64,000 nt of DNA from the NCBI RefSeq assembly GCF_964656455.1, contig NC_135718.1:131113966-131177965 (forward strand), in the 5' to 3' direction. The notes under the pieces were generated by a model that was not told where the DNA came from, ran no database searches, and saw nothing but the letters and a program-made list of their open reading frames with translations. Below, one piece after another: positions 35,245-46,359 of this stretch. The stretch comes from Halichoerus grypus. Taxonomy: Eukaryota; Chordata; Mammalia; Carnivora; Phocidae. The translations under genes and the position numbers were made by a program. Every line of letters begins with the position of its first letter. Position 1 is the first letter of the stretch.

Positions 35245-35615
35245 ACAGTAAGTACTAGCTAACGTTTATTGACCACTTATTACCTAAGGCACAAAGTCCA
35301 GTGCTCTGTATGCATGATTTAATAAAGCTCTACACTTTTCATATTTTACATATTACACATACAATCAGCTATTTATATTTAAGAAACAAAAAAAGCTACG
35401 GGGCGCCTGGCCCTGGAAGAGCATGCAACTCTTGATCTCGGGGTCCTGAGTTTGAGCCCCAAATTGGGTGTAGAGCTTACCTAAATTAATTAATTAATTA
35501 ATTTAAAAAAGAGCTGTAACGTATTATCATTATTATTATCAGCTCCATTGTGCAGCCAGGGATACGGAGGCTTTGAAGACGTTCAGTAACTTGCCCAACA
35601 TTCCACAGCGAGTAG
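35245..35615 (-). repeat. MIR split by a SINEC
   Basis: 'ctaacgtttattgaccactt' at the left and 'gttcagtaacttgcccaaca' at the right of the SINEC at 35400-35512 belong to one reverse MIR. Confidence 0.6.
35400..35512 (+). repeat. Older short SINEC subtype
   Basis: 'ggggcgcctggccctgg', 'gagcatgcaactcttgatct', 'gagtttgagccccaaattgg', then (AATT)n. It is inserted in a MIR. Confidence 0.88.
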
Positions 35616-35807
35616 AACAGCCAGGATGGAAAGCCTGTCTTTCTGCCCATCTAGGTCCTTACCCATAATGCTGTGTTGTCGGGCTCTAATGGTCCAAATG
35701 ATAGTACTTAATCTCACCTTCCGAGTCCTCAGACCATCCCCACCCTTCTGCCTTGTTCCTCCAGAGCCCTGCGCGGGCTGAGAGGGGGGACGCCACACCA
35801 TCCCGCC

Positions 35808-35819
35808 TCCACCTGGTGG
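35808..35819 (-). promoter_or_regulatory. CTCF-like core motif, intron 1
   Basis: TCCACCTGGTGG matches the reverse CTCF core GCCMYCTRSTGG at 11 of 12 positions, about 1.8 kb downstream of the presumed SLC45A3 exon 1. Confidence 0.3.
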
Positions 35820-37079
35820 CCTGGAAGGACCTGGGTGGGCCACCAAGAATCACTGAGCAGTTCCTCCTCCCCCGCCCCCTCCGGGATAACCCGAGAGCCA
35901 GGAGGGACAGGGGAGTTCACCACACCCTGCATGAGTACACAGGGAAACTTCCCCTCACACACCCCACACACATACTCCAACTGGGGCCTGTATGTCCGCA
36001 GCGGTACATTCAGCCACAGCTGTATTTTTCTCTTCAGACTCATCCTGCTGACTCAAGCTCCATTTTTCTGAGCACTTTTAGAAAAACAGAGTCCTGGCTC
36101 TATGACAGGCCTGGGGGGAGGAGATAAGGGAGGAATGAGGGGATGGGACCCATCCAACAGAAGGGCCTGTGACCTCAAATACCGGAGCACTCCCTCCCTA
36201 GGAGAAGCTGCTCCATGCATTTCCCCAGGCTTCCCTTCCAGCCTGTCCCTCCTGGGCTCTCCCCTCCCTATCCCATTGTGCCAGTCCGCTCCCCAAGCCT
36301 TGGGCAGGTGAGCCCCACACCAAGGCTGTCTTGTTCTGAAAGGAGATCTGCTAGGTGCATCAGGAAAGGCAGCCAGAGGCCCCCCAGGGCCTCACCCCCA
36401 CCCCTGAGCAAGGCTTCCAGGAGCGCAATAAGGGTGGCTCTGGGCCCCGGGGCACCGGCTATGCCCGGCTGCAGGCTGCAGGGCAGCCAAACAGCAGCTG
36501 GGCTATTCTTAGTGTCCGCTCCACTGGGATCAGGTCTGTGTAACAGCTGAAGGGCAAGTCCTCACCAGGTACCCCGGGTGCCAAACCCCTCCCTAGCCCC
36601 AACTCTGGCCCCTGGAGAAAGGAGGAAGCAGGGTGGCAGGAGTAGCCCGGGGGGAGGAGGAAAAGCTGAGCAAGTCAAGAGTGTCTGTGAGGAAGATGGA
36701 AGCTGATTCAGAGGTCAAGGGCAAAAGCAAGTCACAGGGGCGTTCCTGCGCTTGAGGGGAACAGGAGACTATGGGAAGGACTGGCTCTCACTCCGGAGAA
36801 ATGCCGCAGGTCCCCGGGAGCTTCTCCAGCAGGCCATGCGGCTGCCTAAGCCCAGAGCCCCGAGAAGCCGTAGCGGATGCCCAGGTACCATCTCATCACA
36901 CCTGTTTGCTGATCTCTGCATTGTCACCTTCCCTACCTGAGGGCCCCGGGAGGCGCGGAGAAAAGGGCCTCTCCTTTTCTCCCCCGCGCCCCGAAGGATG
37001 ACCGAGGCGGCGGGGCAGGGGGCAGAGGAACCCACACACCTTCACACTCCAGCCTCAACTCTCTGCCCAGAGCCCGGCC

Positions 37080-37990
37080 CCAAGACTAACGTCCGAGAGC
37101 GCTCGGTCACCTCTCCCGCCCTCCGTAACCCTGCACTCCAGCCCAAGCAAGCTGGCCCGAGCCCGGGGACCCCGCGGCATCCCGGCCGCCGGCCCCCTTC
37201 CCGGCTCCCCAGTCCCGGACTGTGCGCGCCGCGGTGACTCATCCCGTCCCTTTCCGGTGAAGCCGAGACAAGGGAAGAAAATAAATGCAACTTTCCAAAG
37301 AAAACTCTGACGCTGAAGCTGCAACGGGAGCGAGCGGCCGGTCCGCCCGCCGTCTGCCCGGTCCGGGGCTCCCGGGAGGGCCCGCTCCCCGCCCACCCGC
37401 CGCCCGGCGCGGGACAGCGGGGGGACCCGGCGCTCCAGCCCAGCCCGCCCTCCGCGGAAGAAAGCCCCGCTCCGCGGGGACCGAGCGGCAGGACAGGGGG
37501 GCGCGCCCGGGGCCCGCCACCTCCCCCGAGAGTCTCGCGGGGCGCAGAACACGCCACCCCGCAGAGCTCGGCCGCGGGGCGCCGCTCCCTCCCCCGCGCC
37601 GGGGGTCCCCTCCCCCGGGAGAAGAGGGGGCGCGCGCCTACCTGGCCGAGGCGTGCGGCTGTCACCCGGGGCAGGCGCGTGCGAGCTCGTCCCCCCGCCC
37701 CCCCCCGCCTCCTCCCAACGCGCGCCAGCCGGCCGCTTTTAAATCTCCAGGTTGCTCGGCGGGGGGAGAGAGCATGCGCGCTGGGGCTGCGGGAGGGGGC
37801 GGGGCGAGGCGGGTCGGGGGTGGGGGGTGCGCGAGGGCTGGGGAGGGGTGGGGCTGGTCCCCGGGGGGAAAAAGCGGGCGGTCTCGGAGCGGTCTTTGTA
37901 GCCGCCACCGAGACGGGCAGCCCCCGCGTGGCTCCCCGACTGCCCTGTCATTACCTAGGGCCGTGCACCGCCCCCTCGCCGCTCGCCGCC
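37080..37990 (-). promoter_or_regulatory. SLC45A3: CpG island, SLC45A3 promoter
   Basis: Dense CpG and GC boxes. On the minus strand an AT island, ATTTAAAAGC at 37745-37736, stands out in otherwise GC-only sequence and could act as a TATA-like element with a start site near 37710. The position 12.4 kb upstream of the coding start and the donor at 37641 fit the known gene structure, with a short non-coding exon 1. Confidence 0.65.
37642..37715 (-). other. SLC45A3: SLC45A3 non-coding exon 1
   Basis: The 3' border is set by the donor CGGCCAG|GTAGGC. The 5' border is inferred from the TATA-like element. This is the exon known to be joined to ETS genes in human prostate SLC45A3 fusions and to ELK4 in the read-through RNA. 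Confidence 0.5.
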
Positions 37991-39424
37991 AAAACATTTA
38001 GGTAAAAGCTGCTCCGCGGGGCACCTCCCGTCCCCGGAGCCAGTCTGCGACCATCACCCGCACGTGCTGTCCTGGCCGTCCGCCTGGCGCGGGGCTGAGC
38101 TGCACCGCCCCCAGCCAGGACCAGCCCTTGAAAGGAGAGGGCAAGTTCTCCCCCAGTCACTCTTCCTACCGTTTGCTACCCTCTGAAACAGAAGGAGCTT
38201 CCTTATAGCGAACTCAGTCCCTCTGTCTGAAGCTAAAAGCCGAATTTCAATTTGTTGTCCCCTGAAGGATGTGTATGGGGAAGAGGGAGTGATGCGCTGC
38301 CAGTAAAATGTTCCCTTTGTCAGCTGTTGAGCAAGGTCCCAACAGATACCGTGCTTCCAGAATGCCTTTGACAGGAGTGGAACAATGCAGGTGAGAGATC
38401 AGAGAACTGGAGGCCCAGGCTGGCCTTGGGGTGGGGGAGGCCCAGCTGTGTCTTTTTTCCTTCATGGGGTTTTATTGGGGGGGAGAGAAATCCCACTATG
38501 TGGGTTCCTGACTTGACTGCGACAGCATCACAGGAAGATGCCTTTGAAGGGGAGGACCTCGTTGGCTGTAGCCCTGGACTGGGCACTGGGTCCCTGGGAC
38601 CCAGTGCTGGCCCTGTCACCGACCAGGTGTGATGGGAAGCAAGCCCCTTCCATATCCTGGGCCTCCGTAAGGAGTTGGCCAGGGCATCTCTAAGGGCACG
38701 GGAGCTGGGAGGCCAAGAAGAGAGGGAAGCAGAGGAGGGGGAGAGGAGCAATGGAGCCCCTGTGGGGTGGCCGTGGGTGGGGGGGAGGTAAGGTGCAGAA
38801 GGGAGCAGAGCAAAGTCAAGAACTTTCTGAGTCACTAAACAAGTTTCACTTGGAAACTGTCTCAGCACTCACTCCTCCAACAGGTGACCCTCTTAGCACC
38901 CCAGTGGCTTTCCCAAGCCTTTGGCATATCCACGTTGTGGCCAGCAGGGAGACTAGGGTAGAGTCCTGGGTCCCTGAGCTGGTGTCCCCCCTGCCCCAGA
39001 AAAGAGGGCAGGAGTCAGAGGGAATCTCAGGTCAGCTGGAAAATTACAGAATAGGAGAGAGTGGACGATGGTATTTTCCAGGCTTGGGGAAAGAGCTCTG
39101 GGAGCAGGAGGGACTTGTCCGTCCTGCCTCAGCGGAGTAGCAACCCCTCTCTGCCCCCTTGACTTTAAGCCAGGAGCCGACATGCCTTATGCCTTGTGAC
39201 CTGGGAAAGCGGGAGGAGGGCTCAGGGCAGTGAGCAGACAGTGTGGTATGAGATCCTGGACCCTATCCAACAGTGGCCACCTTAGTAAGTGCAGGTGACC
39301 CTTCTTTACCAAGCCAGGTAGAAGCCCTCTCCAGGGCCTGCCCACCCGGCACAGGGCACCGTTGGGCCCTCTGCTATGAAGATGCGCCCTCCTCCTCTTT
39401 CTGCTGGTGTGGCCTCGTGTCACG

Positions 39425-39625
39425 ATAATAATAATTAACTATTACTCATGGTGCCAGGCACTTTCTACATGCTGTCCATGTCTTAGCTCACTCCTTCCTT
39501 ATGACAACTCAAGACTCCGGTACCGTTTTCGGATAAAGAGACTGAGGCAAACCCGTAGTCCAATGACGACTCCACACCTACCCATTGTCTCTGAGCTCCA
39601 GAAACAAGGCAGGGGCTCACCAGTG
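39425..39625 (-). repeat. MIR
   Basis: 'ggtgccaggcactttctaca', 'cttagctcactccttcctta' and 'ggataaagagactgaggcaa' follow the reverse MIR. Confidence 0.75.
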
Positions 39626-39775
39626 ACTTCAAAGTCTTAGAGAAAGTCCTGACAACCCTACTACTTCTCACATTGCTGGATCCTTTTGCACAACTGGCCC
39701 CTTCTCGAGGCCTCAGTTCCCCTTTAAGTCTACTGTAGGAAAACCACCATGTCCCTTTCCTTCCTCCCTGCCCCC

Positions 39776-39800
39776 ACCACACACACACACACACACACAC
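39776..39800. repeat. (CA)n microsatellite
   Basis: About twelve CA units. Confidence 0.95.
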
Positions 39801-40475
39801 TGCCTACTCCCTAGCCACTTCCCATTTATAGGAAATGGGGGATGACGTGAGGAGCAAGGCCATCCTTGGGGAACGGCTAATAGTCTGGCTGGATATTGGA
39901 GAAACCGAAGATGCTGGCAAAAATGCATTAGCAGCTTCTGCTCCAGCCCCCACCCACAGCCCCTTCCCATTATCCCTGGGCTCAGAACAAGCATCATCCT
40001 TTCTACAGAGATAAGATACACAACTGGGGCTGGTTAGCCTAGAAGAAGGCTGAGAAGGCACGAAGGATCTGGCTCCCCTTGATGTTCCATCTCGTCCTGC
40101 CTTCTCCACCCTCCGATGACTGTGGCCCCTTAAAGGCCTCTTTGCTTCTTCCCCTGCTTGCCTAGGGATGAGGGGTGAGCAGTCCGTTAAGCGTAAAGGC
40201 CACCAGCAGGGCCAAATCCTGGTGTGGACTAGGAAGGGGGAGAGATGTGTCCCCTGGACACAGTAATTCCATCTATGGGATTTCTCTTGTGGCAAAATAA
40301 TCGGTGATACAGTTGTCAGAAGTATGTACAAGGTGTTCATCTCATCATTCTTCATAACGGTGAAAAACTAGAAACAGTTTAAATGGCAGAATAATAAGCC
40401 ATTGGCTAAGCAATTTATGGCAAATCCCTATAGTGGAACATTATGCCACCATTAAGAAAGGTGATAACATAGACG

Positions 40476-40952
40476 GATTTTATTTTATTTTATTTTATTT
40501 TTATTTTATTTTATTTTATTTTATTTAAAGATTTTATTTAGGGGCACCTGGGTGGCTCAGTTGGTTAAGCGTCTGCCTTCGGCTCAGGTCATGATCCTGG
40601 AGTCCCAGGATCGAGTCCCGCATCAGGCTCCCTGCTCAGTGGGGAGTCTGCTTCTCCCTCTGACCTTCCTCCCTCTCATGCTCTCTGTCTCTCATTCTCT
40701 CTCTCAAAGAAATAAATAAAATCTTAAAAAAAAATAAAGATTTTATTTATTTATTTGACAGAGAGAAAGTGCACGTACACACAAGCACACGCACATGCAA
40801 GCACACAAGCAGGGGGGCGGCAAGCAGAGGGAGAGGGAGAAGCAGGCTCCCCAATGAGCAGGGAGCCCAATGCAGGGCTGTATTCCAGGACCCTGGGATC
40901 ATGACCTGGGGCGAAGGTAGACGCTTAACCAACTGAGCCATCTAGGTGCCCC
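40476..40952 (-). repeat. SINEC with (TTTTA)n tail, split by a younger SINEC
   Basis: The tail (TTTTA)n at 40476-40526 and the head end 'gagccatctaggtgcccc' at about 40950 belong to one reverse element. A plus-strand SINEC at 40541-40735 interrupts it. Confidence 0.9.
40541..40735 (+). repeat. SINEC nested in another SINEC
   Basis: Full-length element. The host sequence AAAGATTTTATTTA is duplicated exactly at 40527-40540 and 40736-40749, so this copy is the younger one. Confidence 0.96.
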
Positions 40953-40957
40953 TATTT

Positions 40958-41146
40958 CTATTTTTTTTTTTTAAGATTTTATTTATTTATTTGAGAAAAA
41001 GCACAAGTGGGGCAAGGAGCAGAGGGAGAAGCAGGCTCCCCACTGAGCAGGGAACCAAATGGGGAGGGGGGTGCTTGATCCCAGGACCCTAACATCGTGA
41101 CCTGAGCCAAAGGCAGATGCTTAACTGACTGAATCACTCAGACTCC
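40958..41146 (-). repeat. SINEC
   Basis: Reverse element, T tract to 'gaatcactcagactcccc'; more diverged than its neighbours. Confidence 0.9.
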
Positions 41147-41157
41147 CCAAAAGATTT

Positions 41158-41350
41158 TTTTTTTTAATTTTATTTATTTATTTGAGAGAGAGAGAATGAG
41201 AGACAGAGAGCATGAGAGGGAGGAGGGTCAGAGGGAGAAGCAGACTCCCCGCCGAGCAGGGAGCCTGATGCGGCACTCGATCCCAGGACTCCAGGATCAT
41301 GACCCGAGCCGAAGGCAGTCGCTTAACCAACTGAGCCACCCACGCGCCCT
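41158..41350 (-). repeat. SINEC inserted in an older SINEC, with TSD
   Basis: Full reverse element. CCCCAAAAGATTTT occurs directly before (from 41146) and after (from about 41352), marking the duplication. Confidence 0.93.
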
Positions 41351-41354
41351 CCCC

Positions 41355-41461
41355 AAAAGATTTTATTTTTAGGGAATCTCCACACCTAATGTGGGGCTCG
41401 AACTAATAATCCCGAGACTAAGAGTCACATACTCTACTGACTGAGCCAGCCAGGCATCCCC
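41355..41461 (-). repeat. Older short SINEC subtype
   Basis: 'gggaatctccacacctaatg', 'gagtcacatactctactgac', 'gagccagccaggcatccc'. Confidence 0.9.
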
Positions 41462-41844
41462 GTGTAGAAGAATTTTAATTGACAGGGAAACACTGATGAT
41501 ATATTACCAATGAAAATAGCTGACTACAAAACAGCATGCACAGCGGGATATACATTTTTTTCTTAAATTAGGTATATACTAATGCAATATGGCATCTTGG
41601 ATTGGATCTTGGGATAGAAAAGGGACATTAGTGGAAAAACTGGCAGAATCTGAATAAAATCTGCAGTTTAGTAAATAGTAGTCCACCTGTATTAATTTCT
41701 CAGTTTAGATAATTGTACTGTGGTTACATTAACGTCAGAGGAAACTAGTTGAAGGTTATACGGGAACTCTGTATTATCTTTGCAACTCTTTTGTAAGTAT
41801 AAAATTATTCCAAAGTAAAAGTTAAAAATTAAGTATATATTGGG

Positions 41845-41925
41845 GTGGTAGAGCATGAGGACTCTTGATCTCAGGGTCGTGAGTTCAAGCCCCATGTTGG
41901 GCTGGAGCCTACTTTAAAACAAGCA
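41845..41925 (+). repeat. Older short SINEC subtype, 5'-truncated
   Basis: 'gagcatgaggactcttgatc' and 'gagttcaagccccatgttgg', then a (CAAA)n-rich tail to about 41945. Confidence 0.88.
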
Positions 41926-41995
41926 AACAAACGAACAAACAAAAACCTTAAGTATATGTCTATGCAGAAGAAATGATTTAAAAAAATAATAACCA

Positions 41996-42092
41996 GGGAT
42001 GCCTGGCTGGCTCAGTTGGTATAGCATGTGACTCTTGATCTCTGGGTCATGAGTTCAAGCCCCACAATGGGCACAGAGCTTACTTAAAAAAC
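41996..42092 (+). repeat. Older short SINEC subtype
   Basis: 'gggatgcctggctggctcag', 'tagcatgtgactcttgatct', 'gagcttacttaaaaaac'. Confidence 0.92.
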
Positions 42093-42099
42093 ATAAATA

Positions 42100-42296
42100 A
42101 GGGGTGCCTGGGTGGCTCAGTCGTTAAGCGTCTGCCTTCGGCTCAGGTCATGATCTCAGGTTCCTGGGATCGAGCCCCCGCGTCGGGCTCCCTGCTCAGC
42201 GGGAAGCCTGCTTCTCCCTCTCCCTCTCCCCCTCTGCTTGTGTTCCCTCTCTCGCTGTGTCTCTGTCAAATAAATAAAAAAACTTCTAAAAAAAAA
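42100..42296 (+). repeat. SINEC, full length
   Basis: 'ggggtgcctgggtggctcag' to 'gtctctgtcaaataaataaa' and an A-rich tail. It lies in the tail of the preceding SINEC. Confidence 0.95.
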
Positions 42297-42454
42297 CATA
42301 GATAAATAACCAAAAGGTGAACACTGGTTTTCTATAACTGGGAAGGGTGATTTTGATCTGGGGGTGCACACTAGGGAAAATTCTGTATGTCCGTGTTTCC
42401 TATATGGATCCCAGATTGCTTTTGTAAATAGAAAGACTCAATAAACACCATTTT

Positions 42455-42512
42455 TTAAAAAAAGATTTTATTTATTTATTAGAGAGAGAGAGACAGCGAG
42501 AGAGGGAACACC
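42455..42512 (-). repeat. SINEC, truncated
   Basis: Only the tail-proximal part remains: AAAAAAAGATTTTATTTATTTATT and 'gagagagggaacac'. Confidence 0.85.
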
Positions 42513-43927
42513 AGCCCCAGGGCCTCCTTACCCGAGAGGTTTGCGTGAAGAAATGAAGTGGAGCAGAGCTTGAGGAAAAATGAAGAAAGAACTGGAGGGA
42601 TTATACCCACACACCTGGACCACATTTCCACCATGAACAAAAACTTCGTGGGCACAGAAGAGGAAGAAATTGAACCCACTGAAAGAAGAACTGGACAACC
42701 ACATCTTCCCTCTCAAACCTCAAGTTTGGGGATGACAACAGCTTCGGGTTCCTGAGGTCACTCATGCTCCCCTTGGACTGTCATTGCTAGAACCGGAGCC
42801 TTGGAATTGCTGGCCAATGCAGCCCCCCATTACACCGCAGGGGACAGCCCAATTGGAGTGGCGCCCCAAGCAGGGAAGGTTTTAAAACAACAAACACCTT
42901 CAAGGGTACTTCCTTCAGGAAATTTCCCTCTGACCTTGAAAACCAGAAACCCTTTTAAGAAGAGAATTTCCTCTGGATTTAAACTTCCTTCTGAGTTCTC
43001 CGCCCCACACACCCACCTGGGCCCCTTGGGGAACCAAGGGAGAGACCAAAACTGCCTCCAAAGCAGAGAGATCCAGCGGAGCAGAGAGCAGAGGTGGGGA
43101 AATGTGGTGCCTGCCCAAGGTGCCTTGCAAAGGTGTTGACTTTGGCAGCCAAGTCAGTGTCAAAAAGGAATGGCTTCAGAGGGCCAACCTAGAGCAGAGG
43201 AGAGAGTCACGGGAGCCAGATCACAGATGAGTTCATTAAGGGAGCGGGGTCCCACGCAGCTGTAAGCAGGTTAAAGATGGTGGGGCCATTGTAGGGTTTT
43301 TAGGTACCAGGTAAGGGGTGAGCCTGGGTGAGCACAGTGGCCCTTCCCAGCTCTGAGAGCCAGTGAAACCCATCCCATTCTCCTCTCAAAGACCAGACCT
43401 GAGTCCTTTAGCCTCCCCCATATTTTAGGGGCATCAGCAGAATGTTCAAGTCCAGAAGCCTTAGAACTGGAGCGGAGAGGGCTCAGTTTGAGAAACCAAC
43501 AGGCTGGTCGGGACTGGGGTTAGAGGCTGGAAGGGACCCCTTCGGGGCAGTGAGGCAGAGATGAGAAAGGTAATGCTGTCTCCTTCCCGGAATGGGTTTC
43601 AGGAGTAAACCAGACAACTTCCCTGTAAGGGCCTAACTGGGAAAGACACTTGTTAACTGGGCTGGGTTCTAAAATGCCTGGAGCAACGAGGTGATTATGT
43701 TGCTGTGAATGCCAGGGATTCAACTCCAGGAGCTCAGACGCCTGAGGGGCCAACTACCAGGTGGGGTTGGAGAATGGGGAGGGACAGCCAGAGGCGACCC
43801 GGCTCCCCGGCTCCCCAGCTCCGGGCTTCCTGCCCGCCCTGAGCTCTCCCACCAGCTGGTCTCTGAGAGGCTGTGTCTCCAGTGGAAAAAGTGTGGGCTC
43901 TCCAAGGCTCCTCACCAGGCATCCCGT

Positions 43928-43998
43928 CATTCATTTCTCATTCAACAAACATTTATTAAATAACAATTACAAATCAGGCTCTGTGCTGGGGTGTAGTA
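43928..43998 (-). repeat. L2 3'-end fragment
   Basis: 'ctcattcaacaaacatttat' and 'caggctctgtgctggggtgt' are the reverse of the L2 end. Confidence 0.6.
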
Positions 43999-44354
43999 AT
44001 TTGACGCCTGCAAGCAAGTCACTTAACCTGGGAGTCTCAATTTTGATGCAGAAAGCTTGTCGGGAAGAATGTAGGTTGTTGCCTAAATAGGGGAGAATCA
44101 TCCAGTCTTACCTGCAGAATCCCACCCGTGACGCCGCGCGGGCGTGGGAAAGAACGGGCTCGGCGCGCTCCCTGCCCTCGTGTGGGGCAGTCTTCCGGGG
44201 GGGGGGGCGGGGAATAGAAAGTGCTGCAAAAATATGATGCAGCAACACATCAGCAAGCTACAGAGCAACCCCAGAGGTCAGAAATGATCGCAGAGTTCAG
44301 TGGGATAAATCCAGGGAAGCCGGGAAGAGCCGGCAAGTGGTGAGCTGGGGTTCT

Positions 44355-44560
44355 GAGGCCAGTATGCTGGTGACAGGGAATAATTACTTGTTTCCTGCTA
44401 TACTTAACGGCTCACAAAGCACGTTCGCAGACATGGGGTTTGATTCTCACAGGTCCCTCTATGGTGGGCAGGTGCCTACCTCCTCTTATAGACGGGGAAA
44501 CTGAGGCCAAGTAACTTGCCCAAGGTGGCAGAGCAGAAGCAAGTGAGAGCCCGAGGCCCG
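44355..44560 (-). repeat. MIR
   Basis: 'acggctcacaaagcacgttc', 'gacggggaaactgaggccaa' and 'gtaacttgcccaaggtggca' match the reverse MIR. Confidence 0.8.
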
Positions 44561-45628
44561 TCATCAGGGTGTGCTCAGAGCCCCGAGTTCCTTCCCTGCC
44601 CGGCGGCGGCGGCACAAGCCAGGATCCGCTCCCCCTCTTTCGGCTCCGCGCCTCCGTGCTGTTGGAGGGCAAGAGGGGCTGCAGGCCCAGACAGAGCCCA
44701 GACCAGGAGGCCAAGGAGCTCAAAGGGGATTTAGGTGCCGGCAGTGACTCCACGGTCTTCAGAGTGCGGAAAATAGAGGGGTCAAGCAAGGGGCAGGAGG
44801 GTGCCAGGGAAGAGGCCCCACGAAGGTCTCGTTCCATTCTCCCTGTGGAGCTGACTCTCTGGACAGCAAGGCAGGACTACAAGGAGGAGGGCTCAGCCAT
44901 ACCGACCAGTAAGTCCTCCAACACAGAGGCCAGGAGGGCCACACAGGGAGGAAAACACTAGAACTGCAGCAAGAGGGGTGGGAGGCAGACCAGAGGAGGG
45001 ACTTCCCAGGCAGCCGAGGTAAGGTGTGAAATTACTAACCTCCCTTCCCTCAGTGTCCCCTCAAGCTGAATCCAGAGCAATACAGCGAAGGGATAAGGGA
45101 TGGGTGAGATGACCCGTGGCAGGCCCCATCTTGGGGATCTGATGGGGGGTGTCCTGTGGGCGGGGCAGCTTCTCCTGTTCTGCGAGGGATGACCTGAATG
45201 TGCCAGCAGTTGTGGGGAATAGGCTGGGTTGGAGTGACTTTTGGCAGGATTTACTACTGTACCTGGATCTGCGTGCGAGTCTGCGGGGTGAGGGGAGCTG
45301 GTACTAATTTAAGCGGTTATAAAGCCCTTCTCACGGTCCTGATGCAATGCTCAGTATAATAAGCAAGTGAGTAATTAGTAATTAGATTGTGAACTAACCT
45401 CTTGCCTCAGGGTATGGTACCACTTTTGCACAATCCATCCCCAGGCCTACGGGGAAGAGAGGCACAGGCCTGAGTCTAGGTCTGGGCAGGGCCACCAGTC
45501 CCCAGACTCTGGAGCCCCAGAGAAACAGAAGGAATTGGTAGGAAGGGCCCTTCTGCTGGGCTCTGCTCCAAGGCCAGGAAAGGGAGAGGGAACTAAGGAA
45601 CAAAATCTATATCCTAGCTTTTGTTTGG

Positions 45629-45863
45629 TTTTCCTTTCCTTCCCTCCCTCCCTCCTTCCCTCCCTCCCTCCTTCCTCCCTCCCCCTTTTCTTTCTTTCTT
45701 TTCTTTTTCTTTTTCTTTCTTTCTTTCTTTCTTTCTTCTTTCTTTCTTTTTTCTTTCTTTCTTTCTTCTTTCTTTCCTTCCTTCTTTCTTTCTTTCCTTC
45801 CTTCTTTCTTTCTTTCCTTCCTTTCTTTCTTTCCTTCCTTCTTTCTTTCTTTCCTTCCTTTCT

Positions 45864-45919
<56 letters not shown>

Positions 45920-45964
45920 TCCTTCCTTCCTTCCTTCCTTCTTTCCTCCTTTCCTTTTCTTTCT
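45629..45964. repeat. 336-bp uninterrupted pyrimidine tract, (TTTC)n/(TTCC)n
   Basis: No purine occurs on the plus strand between 45629 and 45964. It begins with CCCT units and passes into TTTC and TTCC units. It abuts the tail side of the reverse SINEC at 45965-46056, so it probably grew from that tail. Confidence 0.97.
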
Positions 45965-46056
45965 AAGTAGGCTCCACACCCAACGCGGGGCTTGAACTCA
46001 AGGCTCCGAAATCAAGAGTCACATGCGCTACTGACTGAGCCAGCCAGGCGCCCCTG
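45965..46056 (-). repeat. Older short SINEC subtype
   Basis: 'agtaggctccacacccaacg', 'gagtcacatgcgctactgac', 'gagccagccaggcgcccc'. Confidence 0.92.
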
Positions 46057-46359
46057 GTTTTTCTTTCCTCTAATTAATTTTGGAGGCCCTCCCAGGGCTG
46101 CCATGTACAGTTGTACATGTTCTTTACTCCCCAGGCACAAGGAGGCAAGGTGCATGGCTGCATCGCCCTTTCCCTACGTTGCATAAAAGCTCTGTACACA
46201 CTGGCCGTAGCCCTGGCATCTTTGGTGGACCGAGCTCTGTGCCCGGCTCCGAGGAATACTTCCTGTCTCTCCCCTCCTCTGCTTCAGGTCACTCTGTCCT
46301 CCTACCCCTGTTTTTAATCTTATGCCCATCCCCAGAATAGGCTCTCTAGAGACTTGGTG

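Larger units (their letters stand above)
25289..37641 (-). other. SLC45A3: SLC45A3 intron 1 (12.4 kb)
   Basis: From the donor CCAG|GTAGGC (GT at 37641-37640) to the acceptor at 25289-25290. It holds one SINEC (33189-33367), one short SINEC (35400-35512) and three MIRs between 33965 and 35615. The stretches 25300-33180 and 35620-37000 contain no recognisable repeat apart from short runs. They are GC-rich with many G runs and are plausible regulatory DNA, but contain no supportable exon. Confidence 0.7.
40270..41835 (+). repeat. L1M 3'-end relic, split by a SINEC cluster
   Basis: 'gaacattatgccaccattaa' at the left and 'tcttggattggatcttggga', 'ttccaaagtaaaagttaaaa' at the right are typical of old L1 3' ends. 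Five SINECs sit between about 40470 and 41461. Confidence 0.7.

Noticed and set aside
37042..38001. Long ORFs on both strands (288 and 238 codons)
   Set aside because: Both lie in the SLC45A3 promoter CpG island, overlap each other and are compositionally biased.
45535..45966. 143-codon ORF rich in Phe, Leu and Ser, and its Lys/Glu/Arg antisense
   Set aside because: Pure translation of the pyrimidine microsatellite.
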